A stretch of DNA of 64,000 bases, taken from the NCBI RefSeq assembly GCF_001429505.1, contig NZ_LMJW01000015.1:1-64000 (forward strand), written 5' to 3'. Each line of letters starts with the position of its first letter. The first letter of the stretch is position 1. This document shows, piece by piece, positions 1-7,271 of the stretch. Origin of the DNA: Allobosea sp. Root483D1 (GTDB lineage: Bacteria; Pseudomonadota; Alphaproteobacteria; Rhizobiales; Beijerinckiaceae). Position numbers and translations under genes: made by a program. Under the pieces are notes generated by a model. That model did not search any database and was not told the DNA's origin. It worked only from the letters and a program-made list of their open reading frames with translations.

Positions 1-243
1 TCCCGGAAGCCGTGAATCACACCGAGCCGACGGCGCCAATCATTTTATGGGTCCGGACCCTAGAAGAGCACCTAGAAGATCAGATTAGAAGACCAACCGT
101 AGCTTCCGGCTCCGCCGACGCAGCTCTGGGGGGCAATTCGACTTTGCCGGATTTCCTAGAGCCCGAGCTCGGGCTGCCGAGCCAAGTCCGGCACCGGACG
201 CGTCCAGTGACCTCCAGGCCATCGAAGTTGGACGGAGTGGGTG

Positions 244-690
244 ATGGCCAGGATGCCGACTGGACCAAAAAGAAAGCCGGCGATTCAGCTAAGGGTCGAG
301 GAACAGTTCTACGAGATCGAAATCACAGACTGGTCGTGGCCATACCCGTTCGGCCTAAATTTCAAACCGGACGAGCCTTACCGAGAACACAAGACGGTGA
401 ATTTATGGGGGCGGTTGATAGCCCCAAAAGGGGTGAAGGCAAAAACTGTCCGCCTTCTACTGATTCCAAACCCTGGCCTTAACGAAAAGGATCGCTCACG
501 GCATTCTCCAGCTGCCATTGGCAGCATTCTGATGCACCGGGACGATTTCGAGGCCTTTCTTTCGTTCCCCGAAGAAGCCTTGCTGCCGTTGCTTACGGCC
601 CTCTCGGGGGGACGGATCAAGTATGCTTCGATGGAAGGCGACAAGTCCGGTATGGTAAAGCTGACATCCGCGAGTTCAGCGTCGATCTGA
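244..690 (+). CDS. hypothetical protein, 148 aa
   Basis: I do not recognise this protein. The ATG at 244 follows a GGAGTGGG purine stretch; a GTG three bases earlier would add one residue. The N-terminus is short and basic (PTGPKRKP), followed by a strand-rich section (RVEEQFYEIEI) and a C-terminal part with a DDFEAFLSFPEE stretch. There is no signal peptide or membrane segment, so it is probably a small soluble cytoplasmic protein. It ends shortly before the promoter of the DUF768 gene and is probably a separate transcription unit. Coding character rests on frame length and amino-acid composition only. Confidence 0.5.
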   Translation: MARMPTGPKRKPAIQLRVEEQFYEIEITDWSWPYPFGLNFKPDEPYREHKTVNLWGRLIAPKGVKAKTVRLLLIPNPGLNEKDRSRHSPAAIGSILMHRDDFEAFLSFPEEALLPLLTALSGGRIKYASMEGDKSGMVKLTSASSASI

Positions 691-713
691 CGAGTAGCGA
701 CTGACGCGGAAAT

Positions 714-739
714 GGAACAATGGCGTGGATCGCTCCGTT
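714..739 (+). promoter_or_regulatory. EcfG-like promoter (GGAAC-N17-CGTT)
   Basis: GGAAC at 714-718 and CGTT at 736-739 are separated by 17 bases, matching the alphaproteobacterial general stress sigma factor (EcfG/RpoE2/SigT) consensus. The -10 element lies 30 bases before the ATG of the DUF768 gene. It also argues for the start at 769 rather than the earlier in-frame ATG at 712, which would lie upstream of the promoter. Confidence 0.6.
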
Positions 740-768
740 CGCCCGTGAGAGGGCGAGAGAGGTACGCA

Positions 769-1218
769 ATGTCAGTGCGAGCAATTACCTTTGTCGAGGA
801 GTGGGTCGACGAACGGGTTCAGCCTGGCGTTTTCCACGATGAAGAAGGACCGGCTGAGCGGATAGCAAGTCTCCGCGAGCAGCTCTTGCTCGATGCCGAT
901 GCCGCAGGCATCCCCCGACAGGAGATCGAGCTAGAGTACCCAGACCTGGGCGGCGATATCGCCTTGGCGCTGGGGATTTCGCCCGATCAAAACCTTGAGG
1001 GCCCACCGAGAGTCGACACGCCGCCGCTGAGCCAACGGATCGACGTGCTGGAAATGTGGAAGCAGGATCTCGAAACCGAGCTCGGAGAATTCGACGCGGG
1101 TTCGGTTGTTGTTAAACGAAACGCCGAAGACGTGACAGGCAGGGTGAGGCAGCGCCTAGAGCTGGATCTAACCCGTATCCAGGCTTTGATTGACTCTCTG
1201 AAAGGGCCGCCCGCATAG
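769..1218 (+). CDS. DUF768-family protein (copy 1), 149 aa
   Basis: The N-terminal ~75 residues match the DUF768 pattern known mainly from rhizobia: a start like MSVRAITFVEEWV, an FHDEEGPAER stretch, a helix with LLLDADAAGI, and the signature EIELEYPDL. Two further copies lie at 27991 and 28688. This copy is the longest, with about 70 extra C-terminal residues of charged, probably helical sequence. No enzymatic motif, signal peptide or membrane segment is visible. Start at 769 is supported by GAGAGAGG just upstream and by the EcfG-like promoter at 714-739. Function is unknown; stress-induced expression is inferred from the promoter. Confidence 0.75.
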   Translation: MSVRAITFVEEWVDERVQPGVFHDEEGPAERIASLREQLLLDADAAGIPRQEIELEYPDLGGDIALALGISPDQNLEGPPRVDTPPLSQRIDVLEMWKQDLETELGEFDAGSVVVKRNAEDVTGRVRQRLELDLTRIQALIDSLKGPPA

Positions 1219-1500
1219 CGCTTGCGCAGGGGCACTCATATGTCAGTAATTGCGCACTCCGAATTGCGCCCGCAGCCGAAAGGCCCGCGGGCGTTGTCGT
1301 TCCAGGTTTTGCGCGGCGGCACCGGTTGCTTGGCGAATTCCCTTGCTGCCGTTTGTGCCCGACCTGTTGGCTGATGCTCCCCAAACCCCGCGCCGCTTGA
1401 CCAGCGGTCCTGTGCGAAGCTTTGCCCTGCGACTGCGAATGTCCCAACGGACAGGGCAACAGGAGCCCGGCCGTTCGAGGTCGGGCTTTCTTGTAATTTC
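1219..1500 (+). other. Intergenic region ending in a terminator; possible small RNA
   Basis: About 280 bases without a convincing gene. Frames open here on both strands give arginine-rich shadow proteins only. The stretch ends in a good rho-independent terminator (1464-1493) more than 240 bases after the DUF768 stop. So either the DUF768 transcript has a long 3' tail or a separate untranslated RNA ends there. No promoter was found inside it. Confidence 0.3.
1464..1493 (+). terminator. Rho-independent terminator
   Basis: Nine-base stem AGCCCGGCC / GGTCGGGCT (one G-U pair) with a six-base loop, followed by TTCTTG. It separates the upstream DUF768 transcript from the EcfG-like promoter at 1501. 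Confidence 0.65.
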
Positions 1501-1525
1501 GGAACTTCGCCTTTCTCTATCGGTT
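1501..1525 (+). promoter_or_regulatory. EcfG-like promoter (GGAAC-N16-GGTT)
   Basis: GGAAC at 1501-1505 and GGTT at 1522-1525 with a 16-base spacer, 26 bases before the ATG at 1551. It directly follows the terminator at 1464-1493, as expected for an independent unit. Confidence 0.6.
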
Positions 1526-1550
1526 GCCTTGCAAGCGAAGGAGGAATGCC

Positions 1551-1736
1551 ATGAGCAAGCAACCGCCGATTCCGCGAGCCAATCGAAGCGACAAGGGCCC
1601 TGGCGAGCCTTCCCATCCGGCAACTGATGATCACAAGGCCAAACCGAACGAGAGGCCGGACAACACAGCCTCGCAGGGCCATCAGGGCAATACCAAGATC
1701 AACACCACCCATCAGGGCTACCAGCAGGACCGCTGA
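1551..1736 (+). CDS. Small hydrophilic, probably disordered protein, 61 aa
   Basis: A 61-residue protein made almost wholly of polar and charged residues plus Pro and Gly, with no predicted fold: it contains NRSDKGPGEPS and ends in a Gln/Asn/His-rich tail. Composition resembles hydrophilin-like stress proteins. Start at 1551 has an ideal AAGGAGG five bases upstream; the earlier in-frame ATG at 1524 lacks one and overlaps the promoter -10. The next small gene starts 12 bases after the stop, so the two are likely co-transcribed from the EcfG-like promoter at 1501. Function unknown; a desiccation or osmotic-stress role is inference from composition and promoter. Confidence 0.65.
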   Translation: MSKQPPIPRANRSDKGPGEPSHPATDDHKAKPNERPDNTASQGHQGNTKINTTHQGYQQDR

Positions 1737-1748
1737 GGGGGAGGCATC

Positions 1749-1973
1749 ATGTCTACGTCATCAAAATCACCCGGTACAATCCGTCAGGGCGGACCGGGGG
1801 CGTCTCACGAAAATGCGAATGAGCCGCTTGAGATCAAGAAGCCACCGGCGGACAACGACCAGCGCCGTCACTCGAAGGTCTCAGGCGGCGGTGGCGAGCG
1901 AGACGAGCATCACACACGTGACCCGGAGCAAAAGGGTGGCAGAACCCATCCAGCAGGCAAGGGCACGGTCTGA
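1749..1973 (+). CDS. Small hydrophilic Gly/His/Glu-rich protein, 74 aa
   Basis: Second gene of the 1551 unit, preceded by GAGGGGGAGG. The 74-residue product is rich in Gly, Glu, His, Lys and Arg and almost devoid of large hydrophobic residues (a GGGGERDEHH stretch and a C-terminal KGGRTHPAGKG). It is predicted to be disordered. No family recognised. It is followed within 10 bases by a hairpin terminator, closing a two-gene operon. A role as a hydrophilin or chaperone-like protectant is speculation. Confidence 0.6.
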   Translation: MSTSSKSPGTIRQGGPGASHENANEPLEIKKPPADNDQRRHSKVSGGGGERDEHHTRDPEQKGGRTHPAGKGTV

Positions 1974-1980
1974 AGTCGTG

Positions 1981-2006
1981 GAGCCCGGCCTTAGTAGGTG
2001 GGGCTC
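1981..2006 (+). terminator. Hairpin terminator after the 1551-1749 pair
   Basis: GAGCCC (1981-1986) pairs with GGGCTC (2001-2006) around a 14-base loop. It is followed by a moderately T-rich stretch with no clean T run. Confidence 0.45.
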
Positions 2007-2093
2007 ATCGCTTATCGTTTGGTGGCTTTGGTCCGGCCGCTATCTTGCTCGGTGCTCCCGGCCTATGGTCCCGGCTCATGATTGGAGCCTGCT

Positions 2094-2309
2094 ATGAGCG
2101 ATGACGGATATAGGGTGATTTCGGTCGAGGACGACCCGAAATTGCTGCAAGAAGCCCTGGACCAAGTCAGCGAGGACGAGGGTGTTGTGGTCAGCGTGCT
2201 TTGGCAACCCTCACGGGAAGTGGCGGTCGGCGGCGTAAGCAAGCAAGTCAGTTCCGGCTTCGTGGTCATCGCCGATTTCGGGTTGGAACCGCCCGACTCA
2301 CACCACTAA
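2094..2309 (+). CDS. Hypothetical small acidic protein, 71 aa
   Basis: A 71-residue acidic protein (MSDDGYRVISVEDDPK...). The predicted pattern is strand, helix, strand, strand, with VVVSVLWQP and SGFVVIADFG as hydrophobic strands, so it is probably a small globular cytoplasmic protein. ATG at 2094 has TTGGAG upstream; an in-frame TTG at 2082 would overlap that Shine-Dalgarno. A strong terminator follows 16 bases after the stop. No family recognised and no EcfG-like site upstream. Confidence 0.6.
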   Translation: MSDDGYRVISVEDDPKLLQEALDQVSEDEGVVVSVLWQPSREVAVGGVSKQVSSGFVVIADFGLEPPDSHH

Positions 2310-2324
2310 CGTCAATACGCCACC

Positions 2325-2354
2325 AAAGCCCGCGCGGTTCGCCCTGCGGGCTTT
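2325..2354 (+). terminator. Rho-independent terminator
   Basis: Perfect nine-base stem AAAGCCCGC / GCGGGCTTT with a 12-base loop, ending in CTTTCTC. It closes the gene at 2094-2309; the A-rich 5' side could also let it work in the opposite direction. Confidence 0.75.
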
Positions 2355-2749
2355 CTCATGCCAGCCAAGCCGCCTTGAGATCATGTGTCTGTCCAAGCTC
2401 GGCGCCCGATCAGCGACGTTTGGGTGCCTTTAACAGCCCCGCCTCGACCGCGAGCTCTAAATCGATCTCCGCGATATCCTGACTGGTGAGCTTGAGATCG
2501 CATCGTAATGTGCGGTGAGTATCAAGATCGATAGGCGTCTCATTGGCGCGCGGGGGATCGGCGGCCACCCGCTTACGGCCAGTAGGCGTATGCATTGGCA
2601 ATATACGCCAGACCCTATGGCGCGGATGCAGTGGAATCATGCTGTCCAGGCTATCACGACGGAACCATTGGCCTCGTCGCCCACAAGAAGTACTCACCCC
2701 ACTCCTGCAGGGTTTTTCATTTCCAGTCCCTCAGACGGACGAGCAATCC
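2355..2749. other. Region without a convincing gene
   Basis: About 395 bases. A minus-strand frame (2410-2697, inner ATG at 2595) encodes a stretch with LTSQDIAEIDLELAVEAGLL that looks protein-like at its C-terminus but has no recognised family or clear ribosome binding site. It may be a small gene or a remnant. Nothing else is supportable. Confidence 0.25.
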
Positions 2750-3171
2750 ATGACATTGACGGCAAACAGGCTCGCTTCGTAGAGGAATACCTTTGCGATC
2801 TGAACGCGACGCAGGCGGCCATACGCGCCGGCTACAGCGAGAGGACCGCGAAGAACATCGGCTACGAGCAGCTGCAGAAGCCTGAGGTCGTCGAGGCCAT
2901 CGCAGCGGCGCAGGCGGCACGCTCGGAACGGACCCGAATCGATGCCGATTGGGTGCTCAAGCGCCTTGTCGAAGAAACCGAGGCCGATCTCGCCGATCTC
3001 TACGGCGAGAGCGGCATGATGAAGGCGGTTCGTGACTGCCCGGTCATCTGGCGCAAGGGACTGGCAGGCAGCGTCTCGAGGCCGCTAACGATGTCCTTCG
3101 ACAACGCAATAAGGGTCGCTGTTCCGTGGGCAATACGGCCCCCAAACGACGCAACCTTTGTCATGAGCTAG
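2750..3171 (+). pseudogene. Phage terminase small subunit, frameshifted and 3'-truncated
   Basis: Residues such as KQARFVEEYL, NATQAAIRAGYSE, TAKNIGYEQL and RTRIDADWVLKRL are the hallmark of the Terminase_2/XtmA small terminase subunit, the DNA-recognition part of phage packaging motors. The natural start ATGACATTGACGGC is present at 2750, but the homologous frame is only reached if one base is added at about 2763. Read as is, the ATG gives ten residues and a stop. Family similarity ends near 3060 (WRKGL); the remaining 35 codons are unrelated. No large terminase, portal or capsid gene follows, so this is an isolated prophage remnant. Confidence 0.8.
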
Positions 3172-3507
3172 CCGGGTGAGTTTTAGAGGAATCCCAGAGC
3201 CAGATGAGGCCTCCGAAAGCAGCCCCGCTTCTTCGATCAGGCGCAACGTGACGGGAACTCGGCGACCGTGCCGAGCCGTCTCGATCTTGGCCAAGATCAC
3301 TTCCCATGCCACATTCGCGGACGGCGGAAGCTCCATGCCCTCTTCTGGCACGCGGTGATTAAGAAACGCCGCACTGACGACATGCAGTCTTTGAAGAACT
3401 ACCGGCCCGCGCCCCCGGGGATGCGGCGGGCTGTCAGCCCGAGAAGACGGTTGCTCCCTAAGCCAAGCGGCATCAAAGTGACGCGGGGTCGGTCCGTGGA
3501 GGCTCGT
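3172..3507. other. Region without a clear gene
   Basis: A minus-strand frame (3085-3336) starting [19 protein letters not shown] has plausible composition but overlaps the decayed terminase and has no recognised family. It may be a small phage-derived gene. At 3396-3413 lies one copy of GAACTACCGGCCCGCGCC, repeated after the BA14K gene. This copy can also fold into a GCCCGC/GCGGGC hairpin. Confidence 0.3.
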
Positions 3508-3990
3508 GTGAAGAGTATCATCATCGCCACTCTCGTCTTGAGCATGGCTGCACCTGCCTGGGCATTGCCAATCGGAATGCCAACAGCTCCGGTTCCCGAA
3601 ATGGTGACAGTCGTCCAGTCGAGGGGAACTCTTACCCGACCCGGAAATCGGTCTAGTTCTGTTCGGCACTCACGCGGTCCATCTCGAGCGGGCTCTCATA
3701 GACACGTTCGCGGACATCACCGCGGGCATTGGCATGCGCCGCCTCGCCATCATCATCGCCACCACCGCTATTATCGGCATTCGCGGAGCAACAGCGGCGC
3801 GGTCGCAGCCGGCGTCATTGGCGGGATGATAATCGGCGGAATGGCCGCCTCGGCAGTTGCTCGGCAGAACCAGAGCGCTTGGAGCAACCATGTGGCGTGG
3901 TGCTCTCAGCGCTTCCGGTCGTACCGAGCGTCCGACAACACTTGGCAGCCGAATAACGGGCCGCGGAGACAGTGCGTCTCGCCATATTAG
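3508..3990 (+). CDS. BA14K-family exported protein, 160 aa
   Basis: GTG start at 3508, four bases after GGAGG, gives a classical signal peptide ([19 protein letters not shown]) with cleavage after AWA. The mature part has a His/Arg-rich spacer ([11 protein letters not shown], about residues 80-100), a Gly/Ala hydrophobic segment ([20 protein letters not shown]) and a C-terminal BA14K motif ([19 protein letters not shown]... RRQCVSPY) with its two conserved cysteines. BA14K proteins are small envelope proteins first described as an immunoreactive lectin-like Brucella antigen. Location is periplasm or outer surface. A longer in-frame extension from 3268 would bury the signal peptide and is rejected. 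Confidence 0.85.
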   Translation: MKSIIIATLVLSMAAPAWALPIGMPTAPVPEMVTVVQSRGTLTRPGNRSSSVRHSRGPSRAGSHRHVRGHHRGHWHAPPRHHHRHHRYYRHSRSNSGAVAAGVIGGMIIGGMAASAVARQNQSAWSNHVAWCSQRFRSYRASDNTWQPNNGPRRQCVSPY

Positions 3991-3998
3991 GAACTACC

Positions 3999-4030
3999 GG
4001 CCCGCGCCTGTACATCCGAGGTCGCGGGCC
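3999..4030 (+). terminator. Hairpin after the BA14K gene
   Basis: GGCCCGCG (3999-4006) pairs with CGCGGGCC (4023-4030). No T run follows, so termination is uncertain. The 5' arm is part of an 18-base sequence also present at 3396-3413 before the gene. Confidence 0.4.
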
Positions 4031-4038
4031 GCGAGTTA

Positions 4039-4876
4039 CTAGGCTGGTAAGCCTAGAACCTCCCCCGCGACATCATCCCACTTTCTGACGACGGCCGTCT
4101 GGATCGACTGCGGCCTGATCACCGTCAACTGACAGACCCCGCCGACCCCCGCCACAGAGGCGCCTACACCGGCATGTGGGCCGCTACCTTCCGCTGTTCC
4201 TCCATCAGAGCGACGCCTGTACTGACGACGTCGTCGGTGGGCTCCAGCACTGTGCAACCGGCGTCTAATCCGCGTCGAACGGAGCGACGGCAACAGGACC
4301 GAGCGGCTGCAGCTCCACGCCGGCCCGTTCACCGAGTGCGATGTCACCACATAGCTTTCAGGCCGTTCACGCGATTCCGACCAACCCGCCAGAAACACCT
4401 CGATGTCCGGCCCGGTGGCGCACAGCGCATAGCCCATGACTCGAAATCGCCCAGGCCTCAGGTCGTCCTCGTTCAGGCGACCACCCGGCAAGCCAGAGTT
4501 CAAATGATGCGCCGGCCTTCTCGATCGTATCGCGATGCTTTTCATACTGCTGGCGAAAAAGCTGCGGAAGGCCAGTGATCAGGCCCTCATAGCTGGAGAA
4601 TGTATGGTTGATCGTAAGGGCGAGCTGATTTGCAAAGAATAAAGAGCCTCGTGACGAAAGCGCCGTGTTAATATGGGGCAGACAATCCGCTTTACAGAGG
4701 ATCGCTGAAACGCTGCCATCTTTAGTGAACAGGCCGCCGTCTGTGTACATATGCGGAGCATCGGCGCCGCATACGATATTTACAACTGACAAATAGGCTA
4801 TTTGTTGTTGCAGGATGTTATCGGGCGGCTTTTTGAGCCTCGGCCGGAACCGCTGTTCGGGCCGTCCGTTCCTCAT
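4039..4876 (-). pseudogene. Decayed phage-type tail/virion-associated protein with an internal duplicated segment
   Basis: Read from 4876 leftward, the first frame gives about 150 residues (VCGADAPHMYTDGGLFTKDG, later FELWLAGWSPERGRPEAW) that resemble an uncharacterised Ntn-hydrolase-like protein I recall from alphaproteobacterial prophages. The frame then fails, and a second frame holds a related segment (IEVFLAGWSESRERPESYVVTSH). After 4330 the coding signal moves to a third frame (GVELQPLGPVAVAPFDAD, then stop) and back (GGVCQLTVI... IQTAVVRKW), which looks like the family C-terminus. At least three frameshifts and one stop are needed to rebuild it. The two AGWS-type segments start exactly 100 bases apart. 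Confidence 0.6.
4846..4870 (+). promoter_or_regulatory. EcfG-like promoter (GGAAC-N16-CGTT)
   Basis: Exact consensus: GGAAC 4846-4850, 16-base spacer, CGTT 4867-4870, 26 bases before the ATG at 4897. It overlaps the 5' end of the decayed minus-strand phage gene. Confidence 0.7.
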
Positions 4877-4896
4877 TGGGGGAACAGGAGGTCACC

Positions 4897-5088
4897 ATGC
4901 GCGATGGACAGGGAAACAAGCTGAGTCCCGAAGAGCAGCAAAAGGTTCGATCCATTCAGGGCACTCCCGACAATGAATCGGTCAGCGGCGTTTCCATCGA
5001 CCCCAACGCCGAAAAGGACACCGGCGAGGCGGATAAGCCGAAAGTACCACCGGAGGATAAGCCTGCGGCGGGTGTGGGTGAGAGCTAA
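4897..5088 (+). CDS. Small hydrophilic, probably disordered protein, 63 aa
   Basis: A 63-residue protein rich in Glu, Lys, Asp, Pro and Gly (starts MRDGQGNKLSPEEQQK, ends with DKPAAGVGES) with no hydrophobic core. ATG at 4897 is six bases from AGGAGG and 26 bases from a perfect EcfG-like promoter; a longer in-frame start at 4876 would lie at the transcript edge. It fits the same pattern as the genes at 1551, 1749 and 48193: tiny, hydrophilic and under stress promoter control. No family recognised. Confidence 0.7.
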   Translation: MRDGQGNKLSPEEQQKVRSIQGTPDNESVSGVSIDPNAEKDTGEADKPKVPPEDKPAAGVGES

Positions 5089-5576
5089 CTAGTCGAAAAA
5101 ACTCGTCTGCAGGATCACGGAGTGGGCCTTACCGGCTCCTTTTCACCGGGTGGCCCAATTCGCGCTCGGCCCATAACGGCCGATTAGGCGGCGCGAAGCT
5201 GTGATGCATCTCGTCGATGTGGGGTGCCAGACCTTTTCGGCGAGCGGCATGGCCGTGGCGTTAGTCAGGCTAATCGCGGCCAGCTCGTCGAAGAAGAAGT
5301 TGCCCCACATCAGGAATTCAGCCCACGCCGCAACGTCGTTCACCCGGGCTTTGGTTCTACGCTTTCGAACCGGCATTACCGCCTCGATCCGTAATCGGCT
5401 ATGCGCGCAGCGCGCGGTGCGTCTGGCGCATCGACGCCGTCGAGCGCGAACTCGCGAAGGCCGCGGAAAAAAGCGGTGCGGCTATCTCGTTCTAGCGCGA
5501 CACAGGGTGAGCTTTTGGAATGCCTGCCCGATCAAGGACAGTCAGACCGCCCACCAGCTGTTCGCGAGCCTGTCCA
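5089..5576. other. Mostly uninterpretable region, possible small minus-strand gene 5143-5376
   Basis: A minus-strand frame at 5143-5376 encodes 77 residues (begins MPVRKRRTKARVNDVAAWAE, then LMWGNFFFDELAAI) that could be a small protein of unknown family, perhaps truncated. A TGGGCC/GGCCCA stem with an inner CCGG stem spans 5123-5157 and could be a terminator for the gene at 4897. From 5377 to 5576 I see nothing supportable. Confidence 0.3.
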
Positions 5577-6230
5577 TCATCGGCCGAATCCCTTAGGTTT
5601 TGCGAGAGATGCCTGGATCGGCCCCGAGCCCTTCAGAGCTTCTGAGCCGACCACCAGGGCAATCCGCAACGCCGCATCAAGGAGGACGGCCGGGGGAAAG
5701 GCGCCGAACTCGCAATGGCATTCGATTCCGCCGCCAGTCCGGGTCACTGCGGCGATATGGATACGGCCGCGAGGATTGCCGCGATCGTCTGGAACGGGGC
5801 CCGTGACGCCGGTGATGGCGAGCGCAAGATCGGCGGCGGTTCTCGCAAGCACGCCTTCTGCCATCGCGCGAGCCACCGGGCGGGAGACCGCTGAGTGGGT
5901 TTCGATGAGGGCAGCCGGCACGCCGAGAATCCGTGTCTTGGCGGCGGACATATAGGTCACGAAGCCGCCGGCCAGGACCTCGCCTGCTCCTTCGGCCTTA
6001 GACAAGCTGTTGGCGAGCGCGCCGGCGCTGCAGGATTCGGCGACGGCCACTGTCTGTTTGGCGTGAACGAGTTCCGCCACGAGCTGCTGCGAGAGCGCCT
6101 GTAGTTCCGGCAGGCTGGATCCCGGCAAAGTCTCGACGGACTGCGAGCGCCAAGTCAGGATCGTCGCGAGCGGCTCAGTCAAGGTGGAGCGGTCGCGACG
6201 GCCTCTGATCGACGGAAGGCCCTCGCTCAT
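5577..6230 (-). CDS. pncC: CinA C-terminal-type nicotinamide-nucleotide amidohydrolase, 217 aa
   Basis: The core (about residues 45-195) matches the CinA C-terminal/PncC family, which hydrolyses nicotinamide mononucleotide to nicotinate mononucleotide in NAD recycling. Visible signatures are AVAESCSAGALA (the family's AESCTGG), GGFVTYMSAAKTRILGV, HSAVSRPVARAMAEG and ITGVTGPVPDD. The usual TGIAGP is altered to TGVTGP. A 40-residue N-terminal extension without the N-terminal CinA domain makes it longer than typical single-domain PncC (about 160 aa). The ATG at 6230 overlaps the stop of the upstream permease-like gene (ATGA), so the two form an operon. The substrate assignment is by family only. 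Confidence 0.85.
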   Translation of the reverse strand: MSEGLPSIRGRRDRSTLTEPLATILTWRSQSVETLPGSSLPELQALSQQLVAELVHAKQTVAVAESCSAGALANSLSKAEGAGEVLAGGFVTYMSAAKTRILGVPAALIETHSAVSRPVARAMAEGVLARTAADLALAITGVTGPVPDDRGNPRGRIHIAAVTRTGGGIECHCEFGAFPPAVLLDAALRIALVVGSEALKGSGPIQASLAKPKGFGR

Positions 6231-6655
6231 GTGACCCCCGGAACGCTGCACTCTGCTCTGCCGCGTGCTTTGGCCGCGCGCTGCTCATAGTCATCACGAA
6301 TTGTCGCGAGCTTCTCCTCGTCGAGCTCTTCGAGGTCCATCAACTCCTCACGGGCGCCCTCGATTTTCAAAAGCAGTTCGTCGAGCTTGATCTGCATCGC
6401 GGCCGTATCGCGGTTCTGGCTGTTCTGGATGATGAAGACCATCAGGAAGGTGACGATCGTCGTCGAGGTATTGATTACCAACTGCCAGGTGTCGTTGAAC
6501 CCGAAGAACGGCCCCGACGCCGCCCATACGAGGATCACTGCAAGCGCGACGAAGGTTGTTGCAGGCTTACCGGCGTAGCGGGCCACTGCCTGTGACAGAC
6601 GGCTGAACAACGACGCGCGCCCGAGATTGGAAATCGGGTCGGATGTGTCGGTCAT
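6227..6655 (-). CDS. Low-affinity iron permease family protein, 142 aa
   Basis: Belongs to the small bacterial low-affinity iron permease family (PF04120). The N-terminal half carries two membrane segments (TTFVALAVILVWAASGPFFG and LVINTSTTIVTFLMVFIIQ) followed by the family's QNSQNRDTAAMQIKLDELL motif. The C-terminus is an acidic coiled-coil-like helix (ELMDLEELDEEKLATI). It sits in the inner membrane; iron transport by these bacterial members is not well proven. The gene is four-base overlapped with the cinA-like gene downstream. No EcfG-like site lies in the 50 bases upstream, where the DUF892 terminator sits instead. Confidence 0.85.
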   Translation of the reverse strand: MTDTSDPISNLGRASLFSRLSQAVARYAGKPATTFVALAVILVWAASGPFFGFNDTWQLVINTSTTIVTFLMVFIIQNSQNRDTAAMQIKLDELLLKIEGAREELMDLEELDEEKLATIRDDYEQRAAKARGRAECSVPGVT

Positions 6656-6676
6656 GGGATGACCTCTCGATGAAAG

Positions 6677-6701
6677 GCGGCTCCGGCGGAACCGGAGCCG
6701 C
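6677..6701 (-). terminator. Rho-independent terminator of the DUF892 gene
   Basis: Perfect ten-base stem GCGGCTCCGG / CCGGAGCCGC with a five-base loop. On the minus strand it begins 7 bases after the DUF892 stop and is followed by CTTTC. It separates DUF892 from the permease gene. Confidence 0.75.
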
Positions 6702-6707
6702 GCTTTC

Positions 6708-7214
6708 TCAGGCTGCCTTCGCCTGGGCTTGCTTGTTGACCTTGCTCTCGCCGAGCTTGGAGAGCGTCACGTCGGTGTTCACTTCCTCCGCCAAGGTCTG
6801 GTCGAGAAGCTTTACGGCATTGTCCAGTCCGAGCTGCTGGGCCCAGGCCTTGAGCGTGCCGTACCGTGAGATTTCGTAGTGCTCGACGGCCTGTGCCGAG
6901 GCGAGCAGGCCCGCGTCGAGAACCGGGCTGCCCTCGAACTCCTCCATGATCGACTTGGCTTCTTCAATGATGCCGAGAATGGCATCGCAGGTCTTGCCGC
7001 GCGGAGCCTTGCCGATCATCTCAAAGACATCGGCAAGCCGGTCGACCTGCGTCTCGGTCTCGTCGCGATGCTTCTCGAAAGCCTGCTTGAGTTCGGGCGA
7101 GGTCGCCGTCTTCGCCATTTTCGGCAGCGCCTTCAGGATCTGCTTTTCGGCGTAGTAGATGTCTTTCAGGGTATCGAGGAAGAGGTCATCGAGGGTTTTG
7201 GGATTGCTGGCCAT
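6708..7214 (-). CDS. DUF892/YciE-type ferritin-like protein, 168 aa
   Basis: Matches the DUF892 (YciF/YciE-like) family of four-helix ferritin-like stress proteins: LDDLFLDTLKDIYYAEKQILKALPKMA at the start, then the helix with ELKQAFEKHRDETETQVDRL, and AVEHYEISRYGTLKAWA, which carries the conserved Glu/His metal-site-type residues. The tail is Lys/Ala-rich. ATG at 7214 follows GGAGCGC; longer in-frame starts would include promoter sequence. An EcfG-like promoter lies 32 bases upstream and a strong terminator closes the unit. Family members are induced by osmotic and other stresses; the biochemical role is not settled. Confidence 0.9.
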   Translation of the reverse strand: MASNPKTLDDLFLDTLKDIYYAEKQILKALPKMAKTATSPELKQAFEKHRDETETQVDRLADVFEMIGKAPRGKTCDAILGIIEEAKSIMEEFEGSPVLDAGLLASAQAVEHYEISRYGTLKAWAQQLGLDNAVKLLDQTLAEEVNTDVTLSKLGESKVNKQAQAKAA

Positions 7215-7245
7215 GGTTGCGCTCCGTTTGGAATGGGCGCTTAAA

Positions 7246-7271
7246 AACCTGAGTTCGGCTCGCTTCGTTCC
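7246..7271 (-). promoter_or_regulatory. EcfG-like promoter (GGAAC-N17-GGTT) for DUF892
   Basis: On the minus strand GGAAC occupies 7271-7267 and GGTT 7249-7246 with 17 bases between. The -10 is 32 bases from the ATG at 7214. Confidence 0.6.

Noticed and set aside
1236-1712. 158-codon minus-strand frame over 1236-1712
   Set aside because: Overlaps a terminator, promoter and small gene on the plus strand; no family features.
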